Assembly (NCBI GenBank): GCA_020024185.1
Contig: JAHHUD010000031.1
Span: 1 to 17,403, forward strand
Length of the DNA stretch: 17,403 nt
From: Oscillospiraceae bacterium
Lineage (GTDB): Bacteria; Bacillota; Clostridia; Oscillospirales; Ruminococcaceae
Reading direction: 5' to 3'
A model generated the notes under the pieces. It ran no database searches, was not told the origin of the DNA, and saw only the letters and a program-made list of their open reading frames with translations. Within the stretch, counting starts at the first letter, position 1, and each line of letters begins with the position of its first letter. Below, one piece after another: positions 1-7,714 of the stretch. The position numbers and the translations under genes are program-made.

Positions 1-51
1 CCCACACGACCAGCTTGGAAGGCTGGAGTTCTACCACTAAACTACACCTGC
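1..51 (-). tRNA. tRNA-Gly (anticodon TCC), partial at the 3' end
   Basis: Reading the minus strand from position 51 gives a 7-nt acceptor 5' strand (GCAGGTG), a D arm (GTTT/GAAC around the AGTGGTA loop), and an anticodon arm with CCAGC/GCTGG stem and a CTTCCAA loop. The anticodon TCC lies at 17-19, so it decodes GGA/GGG-type glycine codons. The variable region follows and the window ends at the start of the T arm, so about the last 20 nt are missing. A consensus promoter lies immediately upstream at 86-114, so this gene probably heads its own transcription unit rather than relying on read-through from the Clp gene. Confidence 0.95.
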
Positions 52-52
52 A

Positions 53-85
53 TATTTATGCTGTTTATCTCTAACAGCATAAATA
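53..85 (-). repeat. Inverted repeat / hairpin between the promoter -10 and the tRNA 5' end
   Basis: Positions 53-65 and 73-85 form a perfect 13-bp inverted repeat around a 7-nt loop. On the minus strand the repeat starts immediately after the TATAAT box and ends 1 nt before the first base of the tRNA. There is no T-tract after it on the minus strand, so it is a poor terminator for the Clp gene. It could be a leader hairpin for tRNA 5' processing or an operator-like palindrome, both inferred. Confidence 0.5.
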
Positions 86-114
86 ATTATATATCAAACA
101 TTCATATTTGTCAA
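86..114 (-). promoter_or_regulatory. Consensus sigma-A promoter for tRNA-Gly
   Basis: On the minus strand the -35 hexamer TTGACA (109-114) and the -10 hexamer TATAAT (86-91) are separated by exactly 17 nt. Both hexamers match the consensus perfectly, as expected for a strong stable-RNA promoter. The predicted start is near position 79, giving a leader of about 28 nt before the tRNA 5' end at 51. It lies in the gap after the Clp gene stop (136). Confidence 0.85.
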
Positions 115-135
115 TATATTTTTTTAATTTATTTG

Positions 136-2439
136 TTAATATTCAATTTTTATTTCGTCATTTTCTGCAGTAACATTAATTTTAGTCAAATCAATGTTAT
201 CAATAATAACTTCTGCAATTTTATCTTCAACTTCTTTACGTATAACTCTGCGAATATCTCTTGCACCAAACTGTCCGCCATTTGCTTTATTGCAGATTAC
301 CTTAAGTGCTTCATCATCCCATGTAAGTGCAATGCCTTTTTGTTCCATTGGTTTTACATATTCACCAAGCATAAGAGCTGCAATATCCATAAGATTTTTT
401 TCTTCAAGAGAATTAAACACAACAATTTCATCAACACGGCTTAAAAATTCCGGTCTTAAAAAGTCTTTCAAAGCACGCATAGTTTTTGATTTTGTCATTT
501 CTGTGCGTGTTTTATTAAATCCAGTTTCATTCATGGTATCTGTTGAACCGGCATTACTTGTCATAGCAATAACAGTATTTTCAAAGTTTACTGTTCTACC
601 ATGAGCATCATTAATTTTGCCTTCGTCCAAAATTTGAAGAAGAATATTCATAACATCTGGGTGTGCTTTTTCAATTTCATCAAATAAAACTACACTATAT
701 GGTTTTCTTCTTACTTTTTCTGTAAGCTGACCAGCCTCATCATAACCAACATAACCTGGAGGTGAACCAACAAGACGGCTCACTGCATGTTTCTCCATAA
801 ACTCACTCATATCAAATCTTATAAGTGGGTCAACTGTATCAAATAAGTTTTGTGCAAGCTGTTTTACAAGTTCAGTTTTACCTACACCTGTTGGGCCTAC
901 AAACAAAAAGCTTGCCGGACGATTTCTTCCGCTTATTCCTGCACGATTGCGTTTTATAGCTTTTGCAACAAGGCTTACTGCTTCATCTTGACCTACAACA
1001 ACGCTTCTAAGTTTATCTTCAAGACCTTGAATTTTATTATATTCTGTTTCTTTTATTTTAACAGCGCTAATACCAGTCCAAAGTTCTATAACTTTTGCAA
1101 GGTCATCAAGAGTTACTTTTATATCTTTTACAGATTCTTCAAGGCTTTCAACATCAGACTCTGCTTTAAGCAATTCTTGTTTTATATTTGCAAGTTTTTC
1201 ATAGTCAATAGCATCTGATGTATCATTTTCAATTTGGTCAAGCTCTGCTTTAAGGTCATTAACTTTTTCTTTATTAAAAATGTACTGACTGATTTCTGGG
1301 TGACGAAGATTACAACAAGCACAAGCTTCGTCCATAAGGTCGATAGCCTTATCCGGCAAAAATCTATCAGTAATATATTTTTCGCTCATACGTACAGTTG
1401 TATCAACAAGATTCTGTGGAATAACAACATGGTGATATTCTTCATAATACTGTTTAATACCTGTTATAATATCAATAGTGTCAGCAATTGAAGGTTCTTC
1501 AACTTTTACCGGTTGGAAACGACGTTCCAATGCACTGTCTTTTTCAATATATTTACGATATTCAGCAAAAGTTGTTGCACCAATAACTTGAATTTCACCA
1601 CGTGAAAGTGCTGGTTTTAAAATATTACCAGCATTCATAGAACCTTCACTGTCACCTGCTCCAGTAATTGTATGAATTTCATCTATAAACAAAATTATAT
1701 TTCCGTTGGCTTTAACTTCACTTATAAGACTTTTAACTCTTGCTTCAAATTGTCCACGGAATTGTGTACCTGCAACAAGATTTGTCATATTAACAAGATA
1801 AATTTCTTTACCGCGAAGTCTTTCCGGAACATCACCCTTACTTATACGCAAAGCAATGCCTTCTGCAATAGCGGTTTTACCAACACCTGCTTCACCGATA
1901 AGACAAGGATTATTTTTTTGTCTTCTTGACAAAATCTGTATTGTTCTGTAAATTTCTTTATCTCTGCCAATAACATTATCTATATTGCCATTTTTGGCTT
2001 TAGTTGTTAGATTTTCACAGTACTGGTCCAAAAATTTACGTTTAGGCGCTTTTTTAGATTTTTTATTTTCAGATTTATCTTTGTTGTCTTCTTTTTCCTG
2101 TTCACTATCCTTTGAATAAGGCATCGTAGCAGAGCCACCTTGTTCAAAATCTTCATAGTCATCGTCGTCATCTTTATTGCCTGTAAGGTTTCCAATCATT
2201 TTTGATATGTTGAATATATCATCATTGCCATCATTTTCTTCCATAAAACTTTCAAGCTGACTTTCCATAGCCTCAAGGTCTTTGTCACTGATACCCATTT
2301 GTTTAAGCATATCGTCAACTGGTTTTATTCCCATTTCTTTTGCACATGTAAGACAATATCCTTTACTTTTTGTCTCGCCATTTTCAGAAACTTGCATATA
2401 AATCATAGCAGGTCTCTTTTTGCATCTTTCACATAACAT
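136..2439 (-). CDS. ATP-dependent Clp protease ATP-binding subunit, zinc-finger (ClpE-like) type
   Basis: A 767-residue cytosolic AAA+ unfoldase expected to feed substrates to ClpP. The N-terminus is a four-cysteine zinc finger (C3, C6, C29, C32) instead of the usual Clp N domain, followed by an Asp/Glu- then Lys-rich linker (about 68-135). AAA-1 has Walker A GEAGVGKT (182-189), Walker B ending D253-E254 and IGATT sensor 1 (286-290). A UVR-like coiled middle region spans about 390-445. AAA-2 has Walker A GPTGVGKT (515-522), Walker B D587-E588, sensor 1 TSNAG (627-631), Arg finger R668 and sensor 2 GARD (725-728). Zinc finger plus UVR and no Clp_N is the ClpE arrangement; ClpC is the alternative. 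The likely ClpP-docking tripeptide is T-G-F (639-641), an unusual first residue. SD AAGGAG (2448-2453) supports the ATG. It lies 32 nt after cvpA, last in the run. No CtsR or McsAB genes are nearby. Confidence 0.93.
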   Translation of the reverse strand: MLCERCKKRPAMIYMQVSENGETKSKGYCLTCAKEMGIKPVDDMLKQMGISDKDLEAMESQLESFMEENDGNDDIFNISKMIGNLTGNKDDDDDYEDFEQGGSATMPYSKDSEQEKEDNKDKSENKKSKKAPKRKFLDQYCENLTTKAKNGNIDNVIGRDKEIYRTIQILSRRQKNNPCLIGEAGVGKTAIAEGIALRISKGDVPERLRGKEIYLVNMTNLVAGTQFRGQFEARVKSLISEVKANGNIILFIDEIHTITGAGDSEGSMNAGNILKPALSRGEIQVIGATTFAEYRKYIEKDSALERRFQPVKVEEPSIADTIDIITGIKQYYEEYHHVVIPQNLVDTTVRMSEKYITDRFLPDKAIDLMDEACACCNLRHPEISQYIFNKEKVNDLKAELDQIENDTSDAIDYEKLANIKQELLKAESDVESLEESVKDIKVTLDDLAKVIELWTGISAVKIKETEYNKIQGLEDKLRSVVVGQDEAVSLVAKAIKRNRAGISGRNRPASFLFVGPTGVGKTELVKQLAQNLFDTVDPLIRFDMSEFMEKHAVSRLVGSPPGYVGYDEAGQLTEKVRRKPYSVVLFDEIEKAHPDVMNILLQILDEGKINDAHGRTVNFENTVIAMTSNAGSTDTMNETGFNKTRTEMTKSKTMRALKDFLRPEFLSRVDEIVVFNSLEEKNLMDIAALMLGEYVKPMEQKGIALTWDDEALKVICNKANGGQFGARDIRRVIRKEVEDKIAEVIIDNIDLTKINVTAENDEIKIEY

Positions 2440-2471
2440 AAAAACTGCTCCTTTAATGTATCAAGATGCTA

Positions 2472-3173
2472 TTACATCCCACCCATAAAAGGGTTTATCA
2501 TAGATGTCATAGCTAAAATTTTACTTTGTGATAACACATTTATATTAAGAAATTCAAGTGAATTTTTTGTGATAATAGCTATTATACTCAAAACACAAGA
2601 AATTAATATTATATAAATGCATCCTTCAATCAAACCCACAACTGCTCCTGCCATTTTATTTGCCAAGCCCAGCACCGGAACATGATTTATAATTTTGAAA
2701 AATTTTGATAGTATTGAAATCAATACATTAACTATTATAAGACAAATTGTAAAAATAACAATAGATATCAAAACAATTATAACCGGAGCTAATATTGTAT
2801 CAACAATTTTTACTGCAATATCAACACTTGGGTTTGCAATACCAGAAGCTAGCTCTTCTACAATTGTAGTGAGTTCCTGTATAAAGTTATCCGGAACAAT
2901 ACCTGAAAATCCATTTAAAAGTTGATTTACATCTATTGTACTGGTTGAATTTTGCAAGTAATTATATGTATTATCAATCATTTTTTGTCTAAAAAACGAA
3001 TTAAAAATAACTGATGAATACTGATTTGATAAAAACCATGCAATTGCAACGCCCACCAATTTTCCCATCAAATCTATTATTGATGTAAAAAAACCATTTT
3101 TAAATGCCCTTGCAGCACATACAAATAATATTATCAACAAAATAATATCTATTATTAACGGCATATTACTCAT
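2472..3173 (-). CDS. cvpA: CvpA family membrane protein
   Basis: A 233-residue integral membrane protein. Hydrophobic segments lie at about 5-22, 31-49, 124-157 (long enough for one or two helices) and 175-202, with a polar, probably external stretch between about 50 and 120. The C-terminal half carries the family-like block HVPVLGLANKMAGAVVGLIE (164-183), matching the conserved asparagine/glycine-rich segment of CvpA proteins. The family was named from colicin V production in E. coli; its molecular function in Gram-positives is not established, though envelope or cell-surface roles have been proposed. The ATG is preceded by SD AAGGAG (3181-3186), which overlaps the stop of the DUF5711 gene, so the two are probably translationally coupled. 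The Clp gene follows after 32 nt. Confidence 0.88.
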   Translation of the reverse strand: MSNMPLIIDIILLIILFVCAARAFKNGFFTSIIDLMGKLVGVAIAWFLSNQYSSVIFNSFFRQKMIDNTYNYLQNSTSTIDVNQLLNGFSGIVPDNFIQELTTIVEELASGIANPSVDIAVKIVDTILAPVIIVLISIVIFTICLIIVNVLISILSKFFKIINHVPVLGLANKMAGAVVGLIEGCIYIILISCVLSIIAIITKNSLEFLNINVLSQSKILAMTSMINPFMGGM

Positions 3174-3184
3174 AATTATACTCC

Positions 3185-4375
3185 TTATGAATTACCTTTA
3201 TATTTTTCTACTTTATCAAGACTATCTCCATAAATTGCTATGCAACCATTATAGTCTAATATGCTTTTTATATTGTTTTTTATTGGGGTTTCTCCAATTT
3301 TTTCTCCCGAAAGAGAATATTGCTCTATTACTTTATCACTCATAGCATATATTCTTTGCGAAGATATTGTTACATCAAAAATAAATTCCGGTGTATTAAC
3401 TTCAAATATTGGTTCAAATTTAAAATCTGTCATAATAATATCACTATCAGATTTTGTTGTATAACTGCCAAAACTCATCAATATTTGTCTGTTTTTTATC
3501 TCATAACTTTTAAGATTTTTTCCATTATACTGATATTCATATTTTACTGAGCCATCATCTGTATTAATTATAACAGCTTTATTAGTGTAAAATACAATAA
3601 TTTCATTTTCATTTATATACTCAATTGATAATACTGCACCTTCTGCATTTCTTAAACTATATTTTTCAGTGCCGTTATGAATATCAATTATATATATGTC
3701 ACTCATTAATTTTCCATTTTCTGCAAGCACGCAACTTACAGCAAGAGTTTTTGCTTTTGGTGATAAAAAGCTTTGAACCGGAAAACTTTTTGCATTTAGC
3801 CATTTCATAACTTCTTCCATTTGAGAGTTATAAATCACAACTTCTCCATTAAAGCTCTGACTTTTTGTTGTAACTGCAACATAATTATTTTTTGCCAAAG
3901 AAGCATGGATTATATCGTTTGACATTTCTTGATTAAATAATATTTTATGTGCATTTGCAATTTTTAAAGAAGTTTCGTTTGCATTATAAATTACCACTCT
4001 ATTGTTAGATACATCAATAACAGGGTTTTGCATAGAGTGATAATATTCATAAACTTTACTGCCTGTTGGAGAATAAAAACTTAAGCTTTCACTGTTTAAT
4101 ACAGATAATGCCGAACCCATTTTCTCAGCCTGTTTAAAGGTTTGATTTTCAACTTTAATCGGAAAACCATTACCAAACTGCAAATAAACAATCCCTGTAC
4201 TTAAAAAATCTCCAAGAAACGCAAGAGAAGCGCCATATATCCCTGTTATATATACTAAAAATGCTGTCACAACAACACCCGCCAAAATCATTCTATTCTG
4301 GCGTCTTTTTGCTATTCTTTTATTTCTTCGTAAAAGTTCTTTACGAGTCAATCTTTTTGGTTGTTGTTGTGACAT
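3185..4375 (-). CDS. DUF5711 family protein, membrane-anchored, beta-propeller-like
   Basis: A 396-residue protein with a very basic N-terminus (about 7-28, rich in Arg/Lys), one transmembrane segment (about 29-53) and a long C-terminal region predicted to lie outside the membrane. The positive-inside rule supports an N-in, C-out single-pass anchor. The outer part is rich in alternating hydrophobic strands and repeated motifs of the kind VVIYNANE / VVIYNSQM / IYIIDIHNG / AVIINTDDG, suggesting WD40/YVTN-like propeller blades. Overall layout matches the DUF5711 family (recognised by appearance; an HMM search would confirm). No catalytic motif is evident and no function is known to me. The ATG has SD AAGGA (4383-4387), 15 nt after truA, and cvpA follows 11 nt later, so it is firmly inside the operon. 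Confidence 0.75.
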   Translation of the reverse strand: MSQQQPKRLTRKELLRRNKRIAKRRQNRMILAGVVVTAFLVYITGIYGASLAFLGDFLSTGIVYLQFGNGFPIKVENQTFKQAEKMGSALSVLNSESLSFYSPTGSKVYEYYHSMQNPVIDVSNNRVVIYNANETSLKIANAHKILFNQEMSNDIIHASLAKNNYVAVTTKSQSFNGEVVIYNSQMEEVMKWLNAKSFPVQSFLSPKAKTLAVSCVLAENGKLMSDIYIIDIHNGTEKYSLRNAEGAVLSIEYINENEIIVFYTNKAVIINTDDGSVKYEYQYNGKNLKSYEIKNRQILMSFGSYTTKSDSDIIMTDFKFEPIFEVNTPEFIFDVTISSQRIYAMSDKVIEQYSLSGEKIGETPIKNNIKSILDYNGCIAIYGDSLDKVEKYKGNS

Positions 4376-4390
4376 TTTTTATTCCTTTAT

Positions 4391-5122
4391 TTAATAAATT
4401 ACATCAGTTAAAAATAATCCTGTCGGAGGAACAGTAACACCGGCTTTAGAGCGATGTTCTGCTTTTATTATATCCTGTACCTGCTCTGGTTTAATTTTTC
4501 CTGTGCCAACCCATATAAGAGTTCCCACCATAATTCTAACCATATTATATAAATATCCGTCAGCTTTAACTTTAAAAATAACCATATTTCCTTGCTTAGT
4601 TACTTCTGCTGAAAAAACTGTTCTGGTACAATCTATAATTTTTGACCATCTTGCCATAAAAGAACGAAAATCATGTGTACCAACAAAATATTTTGCTCCT
4701 TCATTCATTGCATGTACGTCAAGTTTTTGAGGAAAGCGATAATAATATTTGCTTGTAAAAGGGTCATCAACATGGTCATTCATTATATAATAGGTGTATT
4801 CTTTTCCTTTTGCAGAGTATCTTGCATGAAAACCATCTTCAACCTGTGAAGACTCTTGCACTCTTATATCCTGAGGAAGATTTGCATTTAGAGAAAGTGG
4901 AAATTTATGCAAATTTAATTCTTTTTGTGTTTCAAAGCTAAAGTAAAAACATTTTGCATGAACTCCGCTGTCTGTCCTAGAACAGCCTTTTAAATTCTCT
5001 GCATCATTTACAACTGTCAAAAGTGCTTTTTGAAATTCTCCAAAAACAGTTCTTTTATCCTTTTGCACTTGACTTCCGCAAAAATCTGTACCGTCAAATG
5101 CAACTTTAACTAATACTGTCAA
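4391..5122 (-). CDS. truA: tRNA pseudouridine(38-40) synthase TruA
   Basis: A 243-residue cytosolic enzyme that isomerises uridines 38-40 in the anticodon stem-loop of tRNAs to pseudouridine. The signature GCSRTDSGVHA at 47-57 contains the catalytic aspartate D51, and the later block GYLYNMVRIMVGTL is the second conserved TruA motif. Length fits Firmicute TruA. The start is a TTG codon (5120-5122) with SD AGGAG at 5129-5133, spacing 6 nt; no in-frame ATG gives a better N-terminus, since the MTVLVKVAFDGTDFCGSQ block begins as TruA proteins do. It follows ecfT by 16 nt. The ecfA1-ecfA2-ecfT-truA order is conserved across Firmicutes, usually flanked by ribosomal protein genes that are not seen here. 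Confidence 0.96.
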   Translation of the reverse strand: MTVLVKVAFDGTDFCGSQVQKDKRTVFGEFQKALLTVVNDAENLKGCSRTDSGVHAKCFYFSFETQKELNLHKFPLSLNANLPQDIRVQESSQVEDGFHARYSAKGKEYTYYIMNDHVDDPFTSKYYYRFPQKLDVHAMNEGAKYFVGTHDFRSFMARWSKIIDCTRTVFSAEVTKQGNMVIFKVKADGYLYNMVRIMVGTLIWVGTGKIKPEQVQDIIKAEHRSKAGVTVPPTGLFLTDVIY

Positions 5123-5138
5123 TTTTTTCTCCTAATAA

Positions 5139-5957
5139 CTAAATAAGTGATGGCATAACAAGTCTTGTAGCAAAAACAGCAGTAAAGAAAACAATACATA
5201 TAACTGTACTTAAAATATCGCTTCCTGTAATTTTAAGCTGTTTTAATCTTGTTCTGCCTTTTCCTCCATGATAACAACGACATTCCATAGCTGTTGCAAG
5301 TTCATCAGCACGTCTAAATGCAGATATAAAAAGAGGTATAAGAATTGGTACAAGAGCTTTTACTCTGTCTTTAAAACTTCCGCTGTCCAACAAAGCGCCA
5401 CGAGATTTCTGTGCAGAAATAATTTTATCTGTTTCTTCAATAAGAGTTGGGATAAAACGCAAAGCAATTGTCATCATCATTGCCATTTCATGCACTGGAA
5501 ATTTAATAAATTCAAGTGGTTTCATAAGTCTTTCCATACCGTCTGTAAGCTCAATAGGACTTGTTGTGTATGTAAGTAAAGAAGTACCGCTTATAAGGCA
5601 AATAATTCTTATAACCATAACTATGCAGAATATAACACCTTCTTTATAGATATTAATTTTCCACAAATGAAATAAAGGTGTACCTGTTCCTGTTATAAAA
5701 AATAAGTTAAGTATAACTGTAAAAATTATAATAGGTAAAATCGGTTTTAGACTTTTTCTGAGCATTTTAAGTGGAATTTTAGCAAGCATATAAAGTGAAA
5801 AAACAAAAATAATATTAAGTGCAAGCCCTGCAATATTGCTTGAAAGAAACAAAAATACCACGTATGCAATTGTAACAAGAATTTTTATTCTTGAATCCAG
5901 ACGATGCACTGGGCTGTTGCCCGGAAAATGCTGTCCGATTGTAATATCTTTAAGCAT
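5139..5957 (-). CDS. ecfT: Energy-coupling factor transporter transmembrane protein EcfT
   Basis: The membrane scaffold of the shared (group II) ECF transporter; it transmits ATP hydrolysis by EcfA1/EcfA2 to interchangeable substrate-binding EcfS subunits for vitamins or metals. With the start used here it has 272 residues, with several hydrophobic segments in the N-terminal half and a final one near the C-terminus. The coupling-helix region shows QKSRGALLDSGS (first Arg-Gly motif) and AMECRCYHGGKGRTRL, where the usual second A-R-G motif is C-R-C. I chose ATG at 5955-5957, which has GGAGG (5966-5970) 8 nt upstream; an in-frame GTG at 5964-5966 overlaps that SD and is rejected. The resulting protein begins MLKDITIGQHFPG, typical of EcfT. 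The start overlaps the ecfA2 end by 8 nt, indicating coupling. Confidence 0.94.
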   Translation of the reverse strand: MLKDITIGQHFPGNSPVHRLDSRIKILVTIAYVVFLFLSSNIAGLALNIIFVFSLYMLAKIPLKMLRKSLKPILPIIIFTVILNLFFITGTGTPLFHLWKINIYKEGVIFCIVMVIRIICLISGTSLLTYTTSPIELTDGMERLMKPLEFIKFPVHEMAMMMTIALRFIPTLIEETDKIISAQKSRGALLDSGSFKDRVKALVPILIPLFISAFRRADELATAMECRCYHGGKGRTRLKQLKITGSDILSTVICIVFFTAVFATRLVMPSLI

Positions 5958-6822
5958 TGTTTGCACCTCCGTTTTTCGCTTTATATTTAAGCAATGTTTT
6001 TATTGCATAAGGAATTGTATAAACATCTGTATTTATATCAACACCCATTTCTTTAAGTTTTAAAAATACTTTTGTTATATCTGGTATACCAAGTCCCATT
6101 TTTGAAAGATTTTCTGCGTCTTGAAAAATTTCTTCTGTTGGTGCGTATTTATAAACCTTACCGCTATCCATAACCAAAACTTTGTCTGCGTAATTTGCAA
6201 TGTCTTCCATAGAGTGAGAAACCAAAACAACTGTGCCACCTGTTGTAAGATGATAGTTTTTAACCTGAGATAAAATTTGTTCTCTGCCTTCTGGGTCAAG
6301 TCCGGCACAAGGCTCGTCCAAAACAAGAACTTTTGGTTGCATTGCAATTATACCCGCAATAGCAACACGACGTTTTTGGCCGCCTGAAAGGTCAAAAGGA
6401 GAAGCAGAAAGCATTTGTTTTGTTATACCACAAAATTCTGCCGCCATATTAACTCTTTTATCTATTTCTTCATCGCTTAGTCCCATATTTTTTGGTCCAA
6501 AAGCTATATCTTTATAAACTGTTTCTTCAAACAATTGATATTCTGGATATTGAAATACAAGACCAACTGTAAAACGCACTTGACGTATATCTTTATAGTC
6601 TTTCCAAATATCTTTTCCTTCAAGATATATTGCACCTTGTTGTGGCTTTGTAAGCCCATTAAGATGACTTATAAGTGTACTTTTTCCACAACCTGTGTGT
6701 CCGATAATTCCAACAAATGTACCTTCTTCTATCTCAAGGTTAACATTATCAAGTGCTTTTGTTGCCCCCGGCATACCTTCATTGTAGGTATAGGACAAAT
6801 TTTCTATTTTTAATACTGACAT
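5950..6822 (-). CDS. ecfA2: Energy-coupling factor transporter ATPase EcfA2
   Basis: A 290-residue ABC-type ATPase that pairs with EcfA1 on the cytoplasmic face of EcfT. Walker A GHTGCGKST is at 41-49, the Q-loop glutamine is Q91 (VFQYPEYQLF), the signature LSGGQKRR is at 145-152, Walker B VLVLDE ends at E170, and the switch histidine is H203 (LVSHSMED). The D-loop reads AGLDP, as in catalytic members. A C-terminal tail after about 230 corresponds to the ECF ATPase-specific dimerisation region. The SD (AGGA) lies within the last codons of ecfA1, whose stop is 7 nt upstream of the ATG, and the 3' end overlaps ecfT, so the three genes are probably translated as a coupled block. Confidence 0.95.
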   Translation of the reverse strand: MSVLKIENLSYTYNEGMPGATKALDNVNLEIEEGTFVGIIGHTGCGKSTLISHLNGLTKPQQGAIYLEGKDIWKDYKDIRQVRFTVGLVFQYPEYQLFEETVYKDIAFGPKNMGLSDEEIDKRVNMAAEFCGITKQMLSASPFDLSGGQKRRVAIAGIIAMQPKVLVLDEPCAGLDPEGREQILSQVKNYHLTTGGTVVLVSHSMEDIANYADKVLVMDSGKVYKYAPTEEIFQDAENLSKMGLGIPDITKVFLKLKEMGVDINTDVYTIPYAIKTLLKYKAKNGGANNA

Positions 6823-6829
6823 TTATATC

Positions 6830-7666
6830 CTATCCTTTCAAAAAATCATAAAGTTGCTGGGCACATTCGTCAATAGAAATTGCTTCTGTTGACATTTTAT
6901 ATCCAAGCTTTGTCATTTCGTAAGCTATTTCACTTGTTTGTGGAACATCAAGCGAAAGGCTTTTTACCATTTCAACCTGTGAAAATATTTCTTTTGGTGT
7001 TCCTTCTTTAACAACATTACCTTTACTCATAACAACAATACGGTCTGCCTGTGCAGCTTCGTCCATATAGTGAGTTATAAGAATAACAGTAATACCGTAT
7101 TCTTTATTTAAAGTTTTTATTGTTTTAAGAACTTTTCTTCTTCCTTCCGGGTCAAGCATAGCAGTAGGCTCGTCCAAAACAATACAATCAGGACGCATTG
7201 CGATAATACCTGCAATTGCAACACGCTGTTTTTGTCCACCGGAAAGATGATGAGGTGCTTTATCTTTAAATTTATACACACCGGTTTTTTCCATAGCTTC
7301 ATCAATGCGTTTTCTTATTTCATCTGGTGCAACACCCATATTTTCCAAAGCAAAAGCAACATCTTCTTCAACAATTGTTGCAACAATTTGGTTATCTGGA
7401 TTTTGAAAAACCATTCCAACCTTTTGTCTTATATCAAGAAGCTTATCCTCTTGTGTTGTTAACATATCACACACTTTAACTTGTCCTTTTTCCGGTACAA
7501 GAATTGCATTAAAGTGTTTTGCAAGTGTGCTTTTTCCACAACCATTTGACCCTAAAACAGCAATAAACTCGCCTTTTTTTGCATAAAAATTTATGCCGTT
7601 AAGAACATTTTCTCTTTCTTCGCTATAACCAAAATAAAGGTTTGTAGCTTTTATCATCTCTTGCAT
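6830..7666 (-). CDS. ecfA1: Energy-coupling factor transporter ATPase EcfA1
   Basis: A 278-residue ABC ATPase, partner of EcfA2 in the shared ECF module. Motifs seen: Walker A GSNGCGKST (39-47), Q-loop Q88 in FQNPDNQIV, signature LSGGQKQR (141-148), Walker B CIVLDE ending at E166, D-loop with LDPEGR, switch histidine H199 (LITHYMDEA). The FQNPDNQ Q-loop and position first in the A1-A2-T order favour EcfA1 over EcfA2. The ATG (7664-7666) has SD AAGGAG (7671-7676). The methyltransferase stop is 48 nt upstream. No EcfS gene or riboswitch is visible in the window, as expected for a group II module whose substrate subunits are encoded elsewhere. Confidence 0.95.
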   Translation of the reverse strand: MQEMIKATNLYFGYSEERENVLNGINFYAKKGEFIAVLGSNGCGKSTLAKHFNAILVPEKGQVKVCDMLTTQEDKLLDIRQKVGMVFQNPDNQIVATIVEEDVAFALENMGVAPDEIRKRIDEAMEKTGVYKFKDKAPHHLSGGQKQRVAIAGIIAMRPDCIVLDEPTAMLDPEGRRKVLKTIKTLNKEYGITVILITHYMDEAAQADRIVVMSKGNVVKEGTPKEIFSQVEMVKSLSLDVPQTSEIAYEMTKLGYKMSTEAISIDECAQQLYDFLKG

Positions 7667-7714
7667 AATTCTCCTTTTTATAAGTTGCAGCTTTATCGGT
7701 TATAAAGTCCACAC

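Noticed and set aside
53..85. Hairpin as rho-independent terminator of the Clp gene
   Set aside because: On the minus strand it is followed by the tRNA rather than a T-tract, and it lies downstream of the tRNA promoter.
194..604. Plus-strand open frame opposite the Clp gene
   Set aside because: No SD or family resemblance; it is the antisense shadow of conserved AAA+ coding sequence.
5958..5966. GTG start for EcfT three codons upstream of the ATG
   Set aside because: The GTG lies inside the GGAGGTG Shine-Dalgarno sequence, while the ATG at 5955-5957 has ideal spacing and gives the usual EcfT N-terminus.
7691..7707. 6-bp hairpin in the methyltransferase-ecfA1 gap
   Set aside because: Short A/T-rich stem overlapping no T-tract; expected by chance in this composition.
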